The notes below the pieces were generated by a model. The model saw nothing but the letters and a program-made list of their open reading frames with translations, was not told the DNA's origin and searched no databases. The translations under genes and the position numbers were made by a program. 64,000 nt of DNA, from positions 326,190-390,189 of the forward strand of contig NZ_AULM01000002.1 of the NCBI RefSeq assembly GCF_000422285.1, in the 5' to 3' direction. Below, piece after piece: positions 25,276 through 31,971 of the stretch. Positions within the stretch are counted from its first letter, which is position 1, and the number at the start of each line of letters is the position of its first letter. This DNA is from Desulfatiglans anilini DSM 4660. Its GTDB lineage: Bacteria > Desulfobacterota > DSM-4660 > Desulfatiglandales > Desulfatiglandaceae.

Positions 25276-26340
25276 ATGTTCGAAGTCGTCGGAAACCTTC
25301 ACATCCACTCCCGCCATTCGGACGGCACCGCCGAGGTGCCGGAGATCGCCCGGGACGCGGCCCGCGCCGGATGCGATTTCATCCTGATGAACGACCACGC
25401 CCACATGGCCGGCGGGTTGCACCTCGATGAGGCCGGCTATTACGGACGTGTCCTCGTCCTCATCGGCCAGGAGATCGGCCACCGCTTCCACCACTACCTG
25501 GCCTACAACCTCAACGAGTGGATTCCGGGGCATGCCGACGGCCCCCAGACCACCATCGACCGCGTCAAGGCGCAGGGCGGGATCGGCTTTCTCGCCCATC
25601 CCTTCGAGAAAGGCATGCCCTTCAGAGACGGCGGGATCGCCTACACCTGGAACGACCTGACCGTCAGGGACTTTACAGGCATCTGCATCTGGAATTTTTC
25701 CTCCCGCTGGAAGGAGCGCGTCAAAGACATCCCGACCGCCCTCTACTGCCTCCTCTTCAAGGCCTTGAGCCTGAAAGGACCCAGCGAAGAAACACTCGCC
25801 TATTATGACCGCTGCTGCCTCGAGCGCCGTGTGACGGCGATTGGCGGCTCCGACGCCCACGGCTCCTTTTTCCGATTGGGCCTCCTCCGTTTCAGGCCCT
25901 TCTCTTACCGCCGGCTTCTCCGCTCCATCGATGTGCACCTCCTTCTCGATGCGCCCCTTTCCCGAGACGTAGACACCGCAGCCCTCCAGATCTACCGGGC
26001 CCTCCAGAAGGGAAGCCTTTACGTGGCCCACGACGGCCTGAAACCCGCCAAAGGCTTCCGGTTCGCCTTCGTCCCCGATGAAGGCGACCCCCTCCCGATG
26101 GGTGCGGAGGCCCCCTTCCGCCCCGGCCGCCTCCAGATCAACCTGCCGCGCCCCTCCCTCGTCCGAATCATCCGCAACGGCCGCCTCTTGCAGGAGCGGA
26201 CCCTCCTCGATGCTCACCTTCCCGTACCAGGCCCCGGCGTCTACCGCCTCGAGGCCTGCCTCCGCCGCCCCCTTTTCGGCCTCCGCCCATGGATCTTCTC
26301 GAACCCCATCTACCTCCGCACCCCCTCTCCGGATCGTTGA
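25276..26340 (+). CDS. PHP-domain metal-dependent phosphoesterase
   Basis: A 354-residue protein beginning with the PHP signature NLHIHSRHSDGTAEVPEIARDAARAGCDFILMNDHAHMAGG, whose histidines and aspartates bind two or three metal ions. Further ligands are GQEIGH, FLAHPFEKG and the late GGSDAHGSFFR. The C-terminal 100 residues form an extra beta-rich domain (FRPGRLQINLPRPSLVRIIRNGRLLQE). Family members hydrolyse phosphoesters; the substrate is unknown. I chose the ATG at 25276, just before the conserved core, although a weakly supported start at 25219 exists. It is the last protein gene before the tRNA and prophage. Confidence 0.85.
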   Translation: MFEVVGNLHIHSRHSDGTAEVPEIARDAARAGCDFILMNDHAHMAGGLHLDEAGYYGRVLVLIGQEIGHRFHHYLAYNLNEWIPGHADGPQTTIDRVKAQGGIGFLAHPFEKGMPFRDGGIAYTWNDLTVRDFTGICIWNFSSRWKERVKDIPTALYCLLFKALSLKGPSEETLAYYDRCCLERRVTAIGGSDAHGSFFRLGLLRFRPFSYRRLLRSIDVHLLLDAPLSRDVDTAALQIYRALQKGSLYVAHDGLKPAKGFRFAFVPDEGDPLPMGAEAPFRPGRLQINLPRPSLVRIIRNGRLLQERTLLDAHLPVPGPGVYRLEACLRRPLFGLRPWIFSNPIYLRTPSPDR

Positions 26341-26479
26341 CACACCCCGCCCCCCTGTGCTAATGAAAAGCCTATCCCCCCGATCCAGGGACACTCGGAC
26401 GGCGCCCCTCACCGCCCCGGCTTCCCCGAAATCGTCGGAGGCTTCCCGCTTTCTCTCTCCATAAGGTGAAACACCCCCT

Positions 26480-26567
26480 GCCTGGGTGGCGGAACTGGTA
26501 GACGCAAGGGACTTAAAATCCCTCGGTCCTTAGGGCTGTACGGGTTCGATTCCCGTCCCAGGCACCA
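26480..26567 (+). tRNA. tRNA-Leu(UAA)
   Basis: A complete class II tRNA: acceptor GCCTGGG (26480-26486) pairs with CCCAGGC (26557-26563), discriminator A, and CCA encoded at 26565-26567. The D arm is GGCGGAACTGGTAGACGC; the anticodon stem AGGGA/TCCCT encloses loop CTTAAAA, anticodon UAA. A variable arm and TTCGATT T loop are present. The prophage end lies just 3' of it, but the tRNA is intact. Confidence 0.97.
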
Positions 26568-26599
26568 ATAAGATCAATAACTTACGATACAACAAGCAG

Positions 26600-26724
26600 T
26601 GAATTTTTGTTTTTCGAGCAGCTGTGGCGAATATTTTGCGATATCGCGGGCAGGGGCAGCCCATTGTGAACACTTCTTAGCAGGTCAATTTATTCTGCGA
26701 CACGTTGAAATGAATTTTGCGACA
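26600..26724 (+). repeat. Candidate right-end transposase-binding repeats
   Basis: Three 12-base direct repeats: TATTTTGCGATA (26632-26643), TATTCTGCGACA (26691-26702), AATTTTGCGACA (26713-26724), with the last two 22 bases apart, the site size used by MuA. A TGAATTTTTG at 26600 could be the terminal TG. No gene lies between the tRNA and 26816. Assignment as phage end is inference. Confidence 0.6.
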
Positions 26725-26815
26725 GAAAATCCGCCCCCGGTCGCAGGGCGCAAAAAACCTGTTCGATTCGGCACCCCGAATCGACAGGCCAAATCCACTC
26801 ACCTTTTTAAAGAGT

Positions 26816-27574
26816 TCAGAAGTTTCTGATAAGCAATTCCTTTCCGTCTGTCAGTCCTTTTTCAGCCACCGAATACTTCAACTCAATAGGCTGAACATCG
26901 AACCGCCTGAAGCATTTTCGCATTTCCTGATGATCATTGATGCTCAGTATGAACCTGGATTTGATCCCGCCCAGAATCTCCGCCATCTCCTGGTAATCCG
27001 CCAGGACGAGATTATGGGCGTAAAAAGGTGCCTTGAAATAGGGCGGATCCAAGTAAAAAAGGGTTTCACTCCTATCGTATTTCTTGATGAAGTTCTGCCA
27101 GGACAGATTTTCAATCGTCACTGCTGCAAGCCTCAGATGAACCTCGGATAGCTCTTCCTCTATACGAACCAGGTTGATCCTTGGCCTGCTCATTGGCGCC
27201 GTTCCGAATGTCCTTCCTCTTACCCGACCCCCAAAGCAAAGCCGCTGCACATAATAGTAGCGGGCAGCACGCTGGATATCTGTCAGGCCTCCGGCCGGCA
27301 GCTGGCGCTTCCAGTCTTCGAACCATTCCCGGGATGCCAGGACCCATTTGAACTGGCGCAGGAACTCCTCGAGGTGGTTCTGGAGCACCCGGTAGAAGGC
27401 TACGAGGTCGCTGTCGAGGTCATTGATTACCTCGTACTTCGAGGGCGGTTTCCGGAAAAACACCAAGGCCGCCCCCGCGAAAACCTCGCAGTAGGACTTA
27501 TGCTCCGGCATCATCTCGATTATCATCTTGGACAGCTTTGATTTTCCGCCGATATAGGCAAGTGGGCTGTTCAC
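26816..27574 (-). CDS. DNA adenine methylase (D12/Dam family)
   Basis: A 252-residue N6-adenine methyltransferase. It has the SAM-binding start SPLAYIGGKSKL, the next block CEVFAGAALVFFRK, and the catalytic motif IV LDPPYF near residue 177. The GTG start follows GGGGGAGAT. It is the last gene before the phage right end, the slot occupied in Mu by the DNA-modification gene mom; likely it protects phage DNA from host restriction. The recognised site is unknown. Confidence 0.92.
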   Translation of the reverse strand: MNSPLAYIGGKSKLSKMIIEMMPEHKSYCEVFAGAALVFFRKPPSKYEVINDLDSDLVAFYRVLQNHLEEFLRQFKWVLASREWFEDWKRQLPAGGLTDIQRAARYYYVQRLCFGGRVRGRTFGTAPMSRPRINLVRIEEELSEVHLRLAAVTIENLSWQNFIKKYDRSETLFYLDPPYFKAPFYAHNLVLADYQEMAEILGGIKSRFILSINDHQEMRKCFRRFDVQPIELKYSVAEKGLTDGKELLIRNF

Positions 27575-27739
27575 ATCTCCCCCCTTTACATGCGATGCCG
27601 CTTCTGCATAAAATGCCTCCCGCCCGGCCGGGCACAGGGGCAGCAGCTTCGGCTGTGATCCGTTGTTGGCGCAACGGGTCGGTGGGGAGGTTGTGCTCCC
27701 TGCCTGCTCCTGATAAACTTCAAATCTCTTTCGGATTTT

Positions 27740-28693
27740 TCATGCTGCTCCTGGAGCCACATTGACCCAGTGCTGCATCCAGTCCTCGATGTCCATCACC
27801 TGTTGGGATTTGATATGCCGTCTTTGCTCACCGCACCGAATGACCACGTCATCAAGAATCGACGATAAAACCTCGGGGCGACCTTTCACATAGGCCATAA
27901 ATCTCCCCGCGAAATCCCGGCCGCCATGAAGATATGCCGCGATGCAGCGGTTTCGCACCCAATCAGTGTGGTTCCACCTGTATCCCCTTTTTTCCGCGTA
28001 GTGGTAGAGCGGCGGGCCCGGTATGATGTTGATGTGGTAACCGAGCACGGCCAGGCAGAAGTTCAGGAAATTCTCCCCGCCCCCGTAAATCCCCAGCTCC
28101 GCCGGCCAGCCCCCAAGCCGGTCAACCAGGATTTCGCGCGTGATCATCACTCCGCATGTGCTCATGCAGGGCACCCGGTACGGCTTTTCCGCCGGCCGGT
28201 AGCGGCTGAAGGAATAATGGGCAACGCCCTTTTCCGCATCGGCAACCAGTTTGTAGATCAATTCCCGGCCCGTCCGCTCGAGCATGTAGGAAAGGGGCAG
28301 ATGCAGGGTTCCGTGAAGTGCCTCGTGGTGCGCCTCGTAATATCGGTACATCCCCACCAAAGCTCCTTGGCTCAAGATGCAGTGCCCGTCGCAGAAGAAC
28401 AAAAAAGGCGCGTCGGTAGCCCGCACGGCCGCCATTTTGGCGTTCCAGTGGGACAGCTTGTCCGAATAAGATAGACAGGTTACCCTCTCTTGAATCCGTG
28501 CGATCTCGGCCATATACTGGCCGCCTTTATCCGCCGGCCGGCCCTGGGCAGCGACCTCCTGGCAGTAGTTGTCAACGGCAATGATCTTGTAGTCGATCCC
28601 AGACCCATTGAGCTCACACATGAGGTTTTGGACTGTGAAGGCGATCTGCGGGTACTCGTTGACAAATGGTATGACGATGGCCAGTTCGGTCAC
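27740..28693 (-). CDS. Glycosyltransferase family 2-like protein
   Basis: A 317-residue GT-A type transferase: N-terminal LAIVIPFVNEYPQIAFTVQNLM, a nucleotide-sugar site IIAVDN, and the metal-binding DxD-like FLFFCDGHC (about residues 107-115), then GGWPAELGIYGGGENFL, the acceptor-side region. No membrane segment is seen, so it acts in the cytoplasm. Its GTG overlaps the methyltransferase stop. It is the last gene of a coupled run of methyltransferase and glycosyltransferases in the late operon. Donor and acceptor are unknown; virion proteins are my favoured acceptor. Confidence 0.85.
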   Translation of the reverse strand: MTELAIVIPFVNEYPQIAFTVQNLMCELNGSGIDYKIIAVDNYCQEVAAQGRPADKGGQYMAEIARIQERVTCLSYSDKLSHWNAKMAAVRATDAPFLFFCDGHCILSQGALVGMYRYYEAHHEALHGTLHLPLSYMLERTGRELIYKLVADAEKGVAHYSFSRYRPAEKPYRVPCMSTCGVMITREILVDRLGGWPAELGIYGGGENFLNFCLAVLGYHINIIPGPPLYHYAEKRGYRWNHTDWVRNRCIAAYLHGGRDFAGRFMAYVKGRPEVLSSILDDVVIRCGEQRRHIKSQQVMDIEDWMQHWVNVAPGAA

Positions 28694-29268
28694 GGCTTTA
28701 CCCCCTCCACTCGAAAATCACGGTTTCCCATGCCGTGGGTCCGACCATGCCCGACATGGACGACTCTAAAGCCGCAGGATATCATCAGCTCTGCCGCGGT
28801 TTCTTTCGTGTAGCCCCATCGGTGGCTCCATTCATCACCCCACTTGTCCACGTGGGGCTGATTTCCGTAGAGCCCGCAGATCAAGCCTGCAATGTCATTT
28901 CCGTAGTGCTGGTACATGCCGAGGATGTCCGGCCCCTCGAGGATGAGGCGCCCGCCTGGGCGAAGGAGAGCGAAGCAATCCTGCAGCATCTTCTTGGCTC
29001 CGGGCGGCCGGAAGTGCTCCACCACGTGGGAGCTCAGAATCCCGGCGAACACCCCAGCAGGGAGAATATCCGCCACGGCTTCGATGCGCCCTATGACATC
29101 GGTGCAAAGGCCGCCGCGCTGGAACTCGGTCATGTCGTAGTTGATATGGTCGGTCTTGAGCATTTCACCGGATCCCAGGTTAAGCCTCGGATCCGCGAGG
29201 CATCGCTTCTGATCCACCGACCCGGGTGCACACCCCCTCCTGCAGACCGCACAAAGCTCGTCGTTCAA
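28690..29268 (-). CDS. SAM-dependent methyltransferase (class I)
   Basis: A 192-residue methyltransferase. Motif I is RLNLGSGEMLKTDHINYD, with a later ILSSHVVEHF and ALLRPGGRLILEGPD, the pattern of class I methyltransferases linked to sugar modification clusters. The N-terminus has four cysteines (CAVCRRGC..KRC). The start TTG at 29268 overlaps the stop of the GT9 gene (TTGA) with AAAGGGG upstream; the longer frame to 29778 is antisense to nothing useful and overlaps GT9, so I reject it. It lies between two glycosyltransferase genes and may methylate the transferred sugar. Confidence 0.8.
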   Translation of the reverse strand: MNDELCAVCRRGCAPGSVDQKRCLADPRLNLGSGEMLKTDHINYDMTEFQRGGLCTDVIGRIEAVADILPAGVFAGILSSHVVEHFRPPGAKKMLQDCFALLRPGGRLILEGPDILGMYQHYGNDIAGLICGLYGNQPHVDKWGDEWSHRWGYTKETAAELMISCGFRVVHVGHGRTHGMGNRDFRVEGVKP

Positions 29269-30017
29269 CGGGCACCCCTTTCCGCGGCCTCCTGGGCCGC
29301 TGCAGCCACTTGGGCCACGGTGATTTCCTTCATGCACCGGCGTTCCAGAAAATCCACGCACGGATCCGGGTTGTAGCAATAGCTGCATGGCAGCGGGTTG
29401 CAGATGTTCACCTGCTCCTCGTATCCGTTCCAGGCCGGATCCGCAAACCCGCCGAAGACAACCACAGCGGGGACCCCGAGGGCCCGGGCAATGTGGCTGA
29501 GCCCTCCCTCGGCGCAGACCACGGCCCGGTAGGAGCCGACCACGCGCACCAGGTCGGCCACTGTTTGGCATCGCGGGATCGGCTCGAATCCAGGCATACC
29601 GGATAATTCCAGGAACCCAGGCCAAACCTTTTTGTTCCACCAATGTCCCTTGTGTCTCACCTGGACTCCGACCCGGGAACGCCAAACCTCCCGCTCCCAC
29701 CCTCCGGCGAGATAGATCTCCGGTTTGAGCTCCGGGGGCTCGAGTTCCAGCCCGTAGGCCTTCGAGACAATCTCCCAATCACTCAGGATGTGGTGCCGGG
29801 TTGGCAGAACCCGGTGAATCGGATCCGGGTAGCCGAGGAACACCCCGTCCCGCCCCTCGTTGATGCCGTCCACAAAGGGGCTGGCCGCGAGGATTGCCGG
29901 GTGATTTGTGTTTACCACCACTCTGGCTCCCGGGCAGGTCTCCTTGATCCGCCGCAGAGTCGGTGTCAAGAAGAGCAGGTCGCCGATGCCGTTGAAACTC
30001 TTGATCCTAATTTCCAC
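29265..30017 (-). CDS. Glycosyltransferase family 9 (heptosyltransferase-like)
   Basis: A 250-residue GT-B enzyme: N-terminal IKSFNGIGDLLFLTPTLRRIKETCP, a middle VWPGFLELSG, and the donor site AEGGLSHIARALGVPAVVVFGG (about residues 185-206), as in ADP-heptose:LPS heptosyltransferases, though shorter. The C-terminus carries a cysteine cluster (CNPLPCSYCYNPDPCVDFLERRC). The GTG at 30017 follows GGAGGAG and overlaps the GT4 stop. Together with the GT4, methyltransferase and GT2 genes it forms one coupled cassette in the late region. Confidence 0.85.
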   Translation of the reverse strand: MEIRIKSFNGIGDLLFLTPTLRRIKETCPGARVVVNTNHPAILAASPFVDGINEGRDGVFLGYPDPIHRVLPTRHHILSDWEIVSKAYGLELEPPELKPEIYLAGGWEREVWRSRVGVQVRHKGHWWNKKVWPGFLELSGMPGFEPIPRCQTVADLVRVVGSYRAVVCAEGGLSHIARALGVPAVVVFGGFADPAWNGYEEQVNICNPLPCSYCYNPDPCVDFLERRCMKEITVAQVAAAAQEAAERGAR

Positions 30018-31278
30018 GCGTCTCCTCCAGCATCGGCAGATATTCATTGTGATAGAGCCAATCCCAGTTGTACCGACGCCTGGCATAGTCCCTGGCGCTG
30101 ATGCTCAGATCCCGGCGCATCCGGTCCAATATGTCGCGCGCGATTCCGGCGAAATACTCCTCCGGGGCAGCAATCACATATTTCTGTCGGTGGCTCCCGA
30201 AGTGATAGAACAGGGCCCGGCCACCGGCGACCTCCCTCTGCATGGGGAGGCTCTCGTTGAGCACCAGGAGACATCCGGCCAGGGCGGCCTCGGGTACTAC
30301 CAGGCCGAAGGTCTCTTCCTTCGTCGGGAAAATGAACAGGTTCGAACAGGCAAAGAGTTCCCGGACCATCCGCTTGGGGATCCCGATTTCCCATTCCGGC
30401 CGCAGCCGGCAGGTGAACGTGACCTCTTGCCCGACGATCAGCCCTTGCTCGACGGCCCAGACCTCGAGGCCCGCAATCGCTGTCTTGCGCTCCGGCGTGG
30501 TTGCGTGCTGAGCTGCGATCAGAAGACAGACGCTGGCCCCCTGGCTTTTGAGAGCCGCGAAGATTTGGATGACCTCTCGCGCCCGCTTGGCGTGCAGGCG
30601 GTCGGCGCCGGCCGGCAGGATCTGAACCACCTCGGCCTGAAGCAGCCCCGGCACCCGAGCGATCACCTCGCAGGTCTCGGGGCTGAAGTCATGAAAGGTC
30701 CGGAGGTCCTTGACATGGTGGATTGCCAGAACATCCTCGGGCCCGCCGCGGTATTTGTTGATCACGCGCGGGAGGTCCGTTTTATTTGGGTATACCACCT
30801 TGTGGTTGCCGATCGGCTTGTACTCCCGGATCCGCCGCCAGTGCCTATCATTGGCCGGCACACTGTGGATCCAGTGGAACCACCGTACCTCCGGCAGATG
30901 CGGCCCGGCCTGCTTGACGCCCTGACCGTAGGGCACGTTCCAGCCGGTGTAGATCCAGTCATGCGTGAAGGCGGCGTCAAATCCTGACAGCGCTCCCTCA
31001 AGGAAGGCCTGGGTTCGATCGGCAAGGACCTGGCCTTCCGGCTTGAGGGGTTCCATGTGTTTGTAGTCGATCAAGGGCGCCGCAGGCACCTCCCTGCGCA
31101 AAGTGACGCCGGCCGGCAGGTCGAAGGGCCAGGCCTCCACCAGGTCGAATTTCTCTGAAACGAACAGATGAACCTCATGATCATAGGCAGCTAGCATCCG
31201 GGCCTGGTCCAGCACAATGCCTGTCAGGCTGTAGCCCGGGTTCATCCGCTTGAAGTTGGTCAGGATGGCGATCTTCAC
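30007..31278 (-). CDS. Glycosyltransferase family 4
   Basis: A 423-residue GT-B retaining transferase: it opens VKIAILTNFKRMNPGYSLTG; the C-terminal Rossmann part has SNLFIFPTKEETFGLVVPEAALAG (E-x7-E, donor nucleotide-sugar binding, about residues 320-345). The GTG start at 31278 overlaps the TGA of the preceding 73-residue tail-associated gene (GTGA), so translation is coupled to a virion gene. This is the best sign that the sugar-transfer cassette is expressed late, during virion assembly, rather than as a lysogenic-conversion gene. Confidence 0.88.
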   Translation of the reverse strand: MKIAILTNFKRMNPGYSLTGIVLDQARMLAAYDHEVHLFVSEKFDLVEAWPFDLPAGVTLRREVPAAPLIDYKHMEPLKPEGQVLADRTQAFLEGALSGFDAAFTHDWIYTGWNVPYGQGVKQAGPHLPEVRWFHWIHSVPANDRHWRRIREYKPIGNHKVVYPNKTDLPRVINKYRGGPEDVLAIHHVKDLRTFHDFSPETCEVIARVPGLLQAEVVQILPAGADRLHAKRAREVIQIFAALKSQGASVCLLIAAQHATTPERKTAIAGLEVWAVEQGLIVGQEVTFTCRLRPEWEIGIPKRMVRELFACSNLFIFPTKEETFGLVVPEAALAGCLLVLNESLPMQREVAGGRALFYHFGSHRQKYVIAAPEEYFAGIARDILDRMRRDLSISARDYARRRYNWDWLYHNEYLPMLEETRGN

Positions 31279-31496
31279 TTCGGCACCCCCGGCACCACCG
31301 GCTTCCATTTCCCGGATCCGGCATGATAGGCCAGGATATCCCCGTCAGCCCGGCCGGATATATCGACGTCCAGGAGAGCGCTCAGATAGAGCAGCGTGTT
31401 GTTGAGCCTTTCCCAGTTGCCGTTATGATGCTCCAGCCAGTCAGTATCGCCGTACTCGGTTGTTTTCAGCCCGCTCGGGCTCAAGGTCGTCGCCAT
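31275..31496 (-). CDS. Small tail-associated protein, paralogue 1 of 3
   Basis: A 73-residue protein starting at the ATG 31496 with AGGAGAG upstream. It shares with the two upstream genes a layout: a W/N-containing helix (TDWLEHHNGNWERLNNTLLYLSALLDVD) then a short beta unit (ADGDILAYHAGSGKWKPV). The xDGxxLxxxxxxxKW unit resembles repeats in phage tail fibre tips. Its stop overlaps the GT4 start. Role in the virion is inferred from place in the late tail module. Confidence 0.75.
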   Translation of the reverse strand: MATTLSPSGLKTTEYGDTDWLEHHNGNWERLNNTLLYLSALLDVDISGRADGDILAYHAGSGKWKPVVPGVPK

Positions 31497-31506
31497 GCAA
31501 TCTCTC

Positions 31507-31713
31507 CTATAAAACGACCGCTTCCCATTTTGCGGATTCGGAATTCCAGCGCAGCACGGCGCCATCGGCAAGGCTGGTCGCGTCGACATCCAGCAAGGCG
31601 CTGATTTTGAGCAGTTTCTGATTCAGCAGATCCACGTTTTTATTGTAGATCGCCACCCAGTAAGGCTGCCCGTAATCGGCGGTTTCAAGCTTTGTGGCGG
31701 CCAAGATCGTCAT
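31507..31713 (-). CDS. Small tail-associated protein, paralogue 2 of 3
   Basis: A 68-residue protein (MTILAATKLETADYG...) with the same design as its neighbours: YWVAIYNKNVDLLNQKLLKISALLDVDATSLADGAVLRWNSESAKWEAVVL in two parts, a helix and a beta unit with WxxxSxKW. The spacing of LLDVD, ADG and KW is the same as in the next gene, so the three arose by duplication. No known name. Confidence 0.75.
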   Translation of the reverse strand: MTILAATKLETADYGQPYWVAIYNKNVDLLNQKLLKISALLDVDATSLADGAVLRWNSESAKWEAVVL

Positions 31714-31722
31714 GCTGTGCCT

Positions 31723-31962
31723 CTAAGTTGTTGTGGTTTCCTCTTCGAAGATATCGTCCCAAGGCGTTGCCACCCATTTCTGCGAGCTGGCATTCCACAC
31801 CAGGACAGCCCCATCCTCGAGCGTGCTCAGATCCGCATCGAGCATCCCGGAGATCTTAAGCAGGGCATCGTTCAGCTTCCGCATGTTGTCACTCAGGATC
31901 TGATTCCAGCCCTGAGCATTCAATGTCAGCTTCTCCAGTTCTGTCGGCATCACTTTGGGCAT
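31723..31962 (-). CDS. Small tail-associated protein, paralogue 3 of 3, with ETTTT tail
   Basis: A 79-residue protein with an N-terminal extension, then WNQILSDNMRKLNDALLKISGMLDADLSTLEDGAVLVWNASSQKWVATPW and a final DDIFEEETTTT. The EEETTTT terminus is the shortest form of the Thr/Glu tail found on four other phage proteins. It follows the tail-tip gene. The helix plus xDGAVLxWxxxxxKW unit is shared with paralogues 1 and 2. Confidence 0.75.
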   Translation of the reverse strand: MPKVMPTELEKLTLNAQGWNQILSDNMRKLNDALLKISGMLDADLSTLEDGAVLVWNASSQKWVATPWDDIFEEETTTT

Positions 31963-31971
31963 TTTTCTCCC

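Noticed and set aside
26480..26600. tRNA-Leu as phage attachment site
   Set aside because: A DDE transposase phage inserts nearly at random. The tRNA is intact, and I find no tRNA 3' end duplication in the window; proximity is probably chance.
28735..29376. 213-residue rightward frame opposite methyltransferase
   Set aside because: No motif and would oppose a coupled operon.
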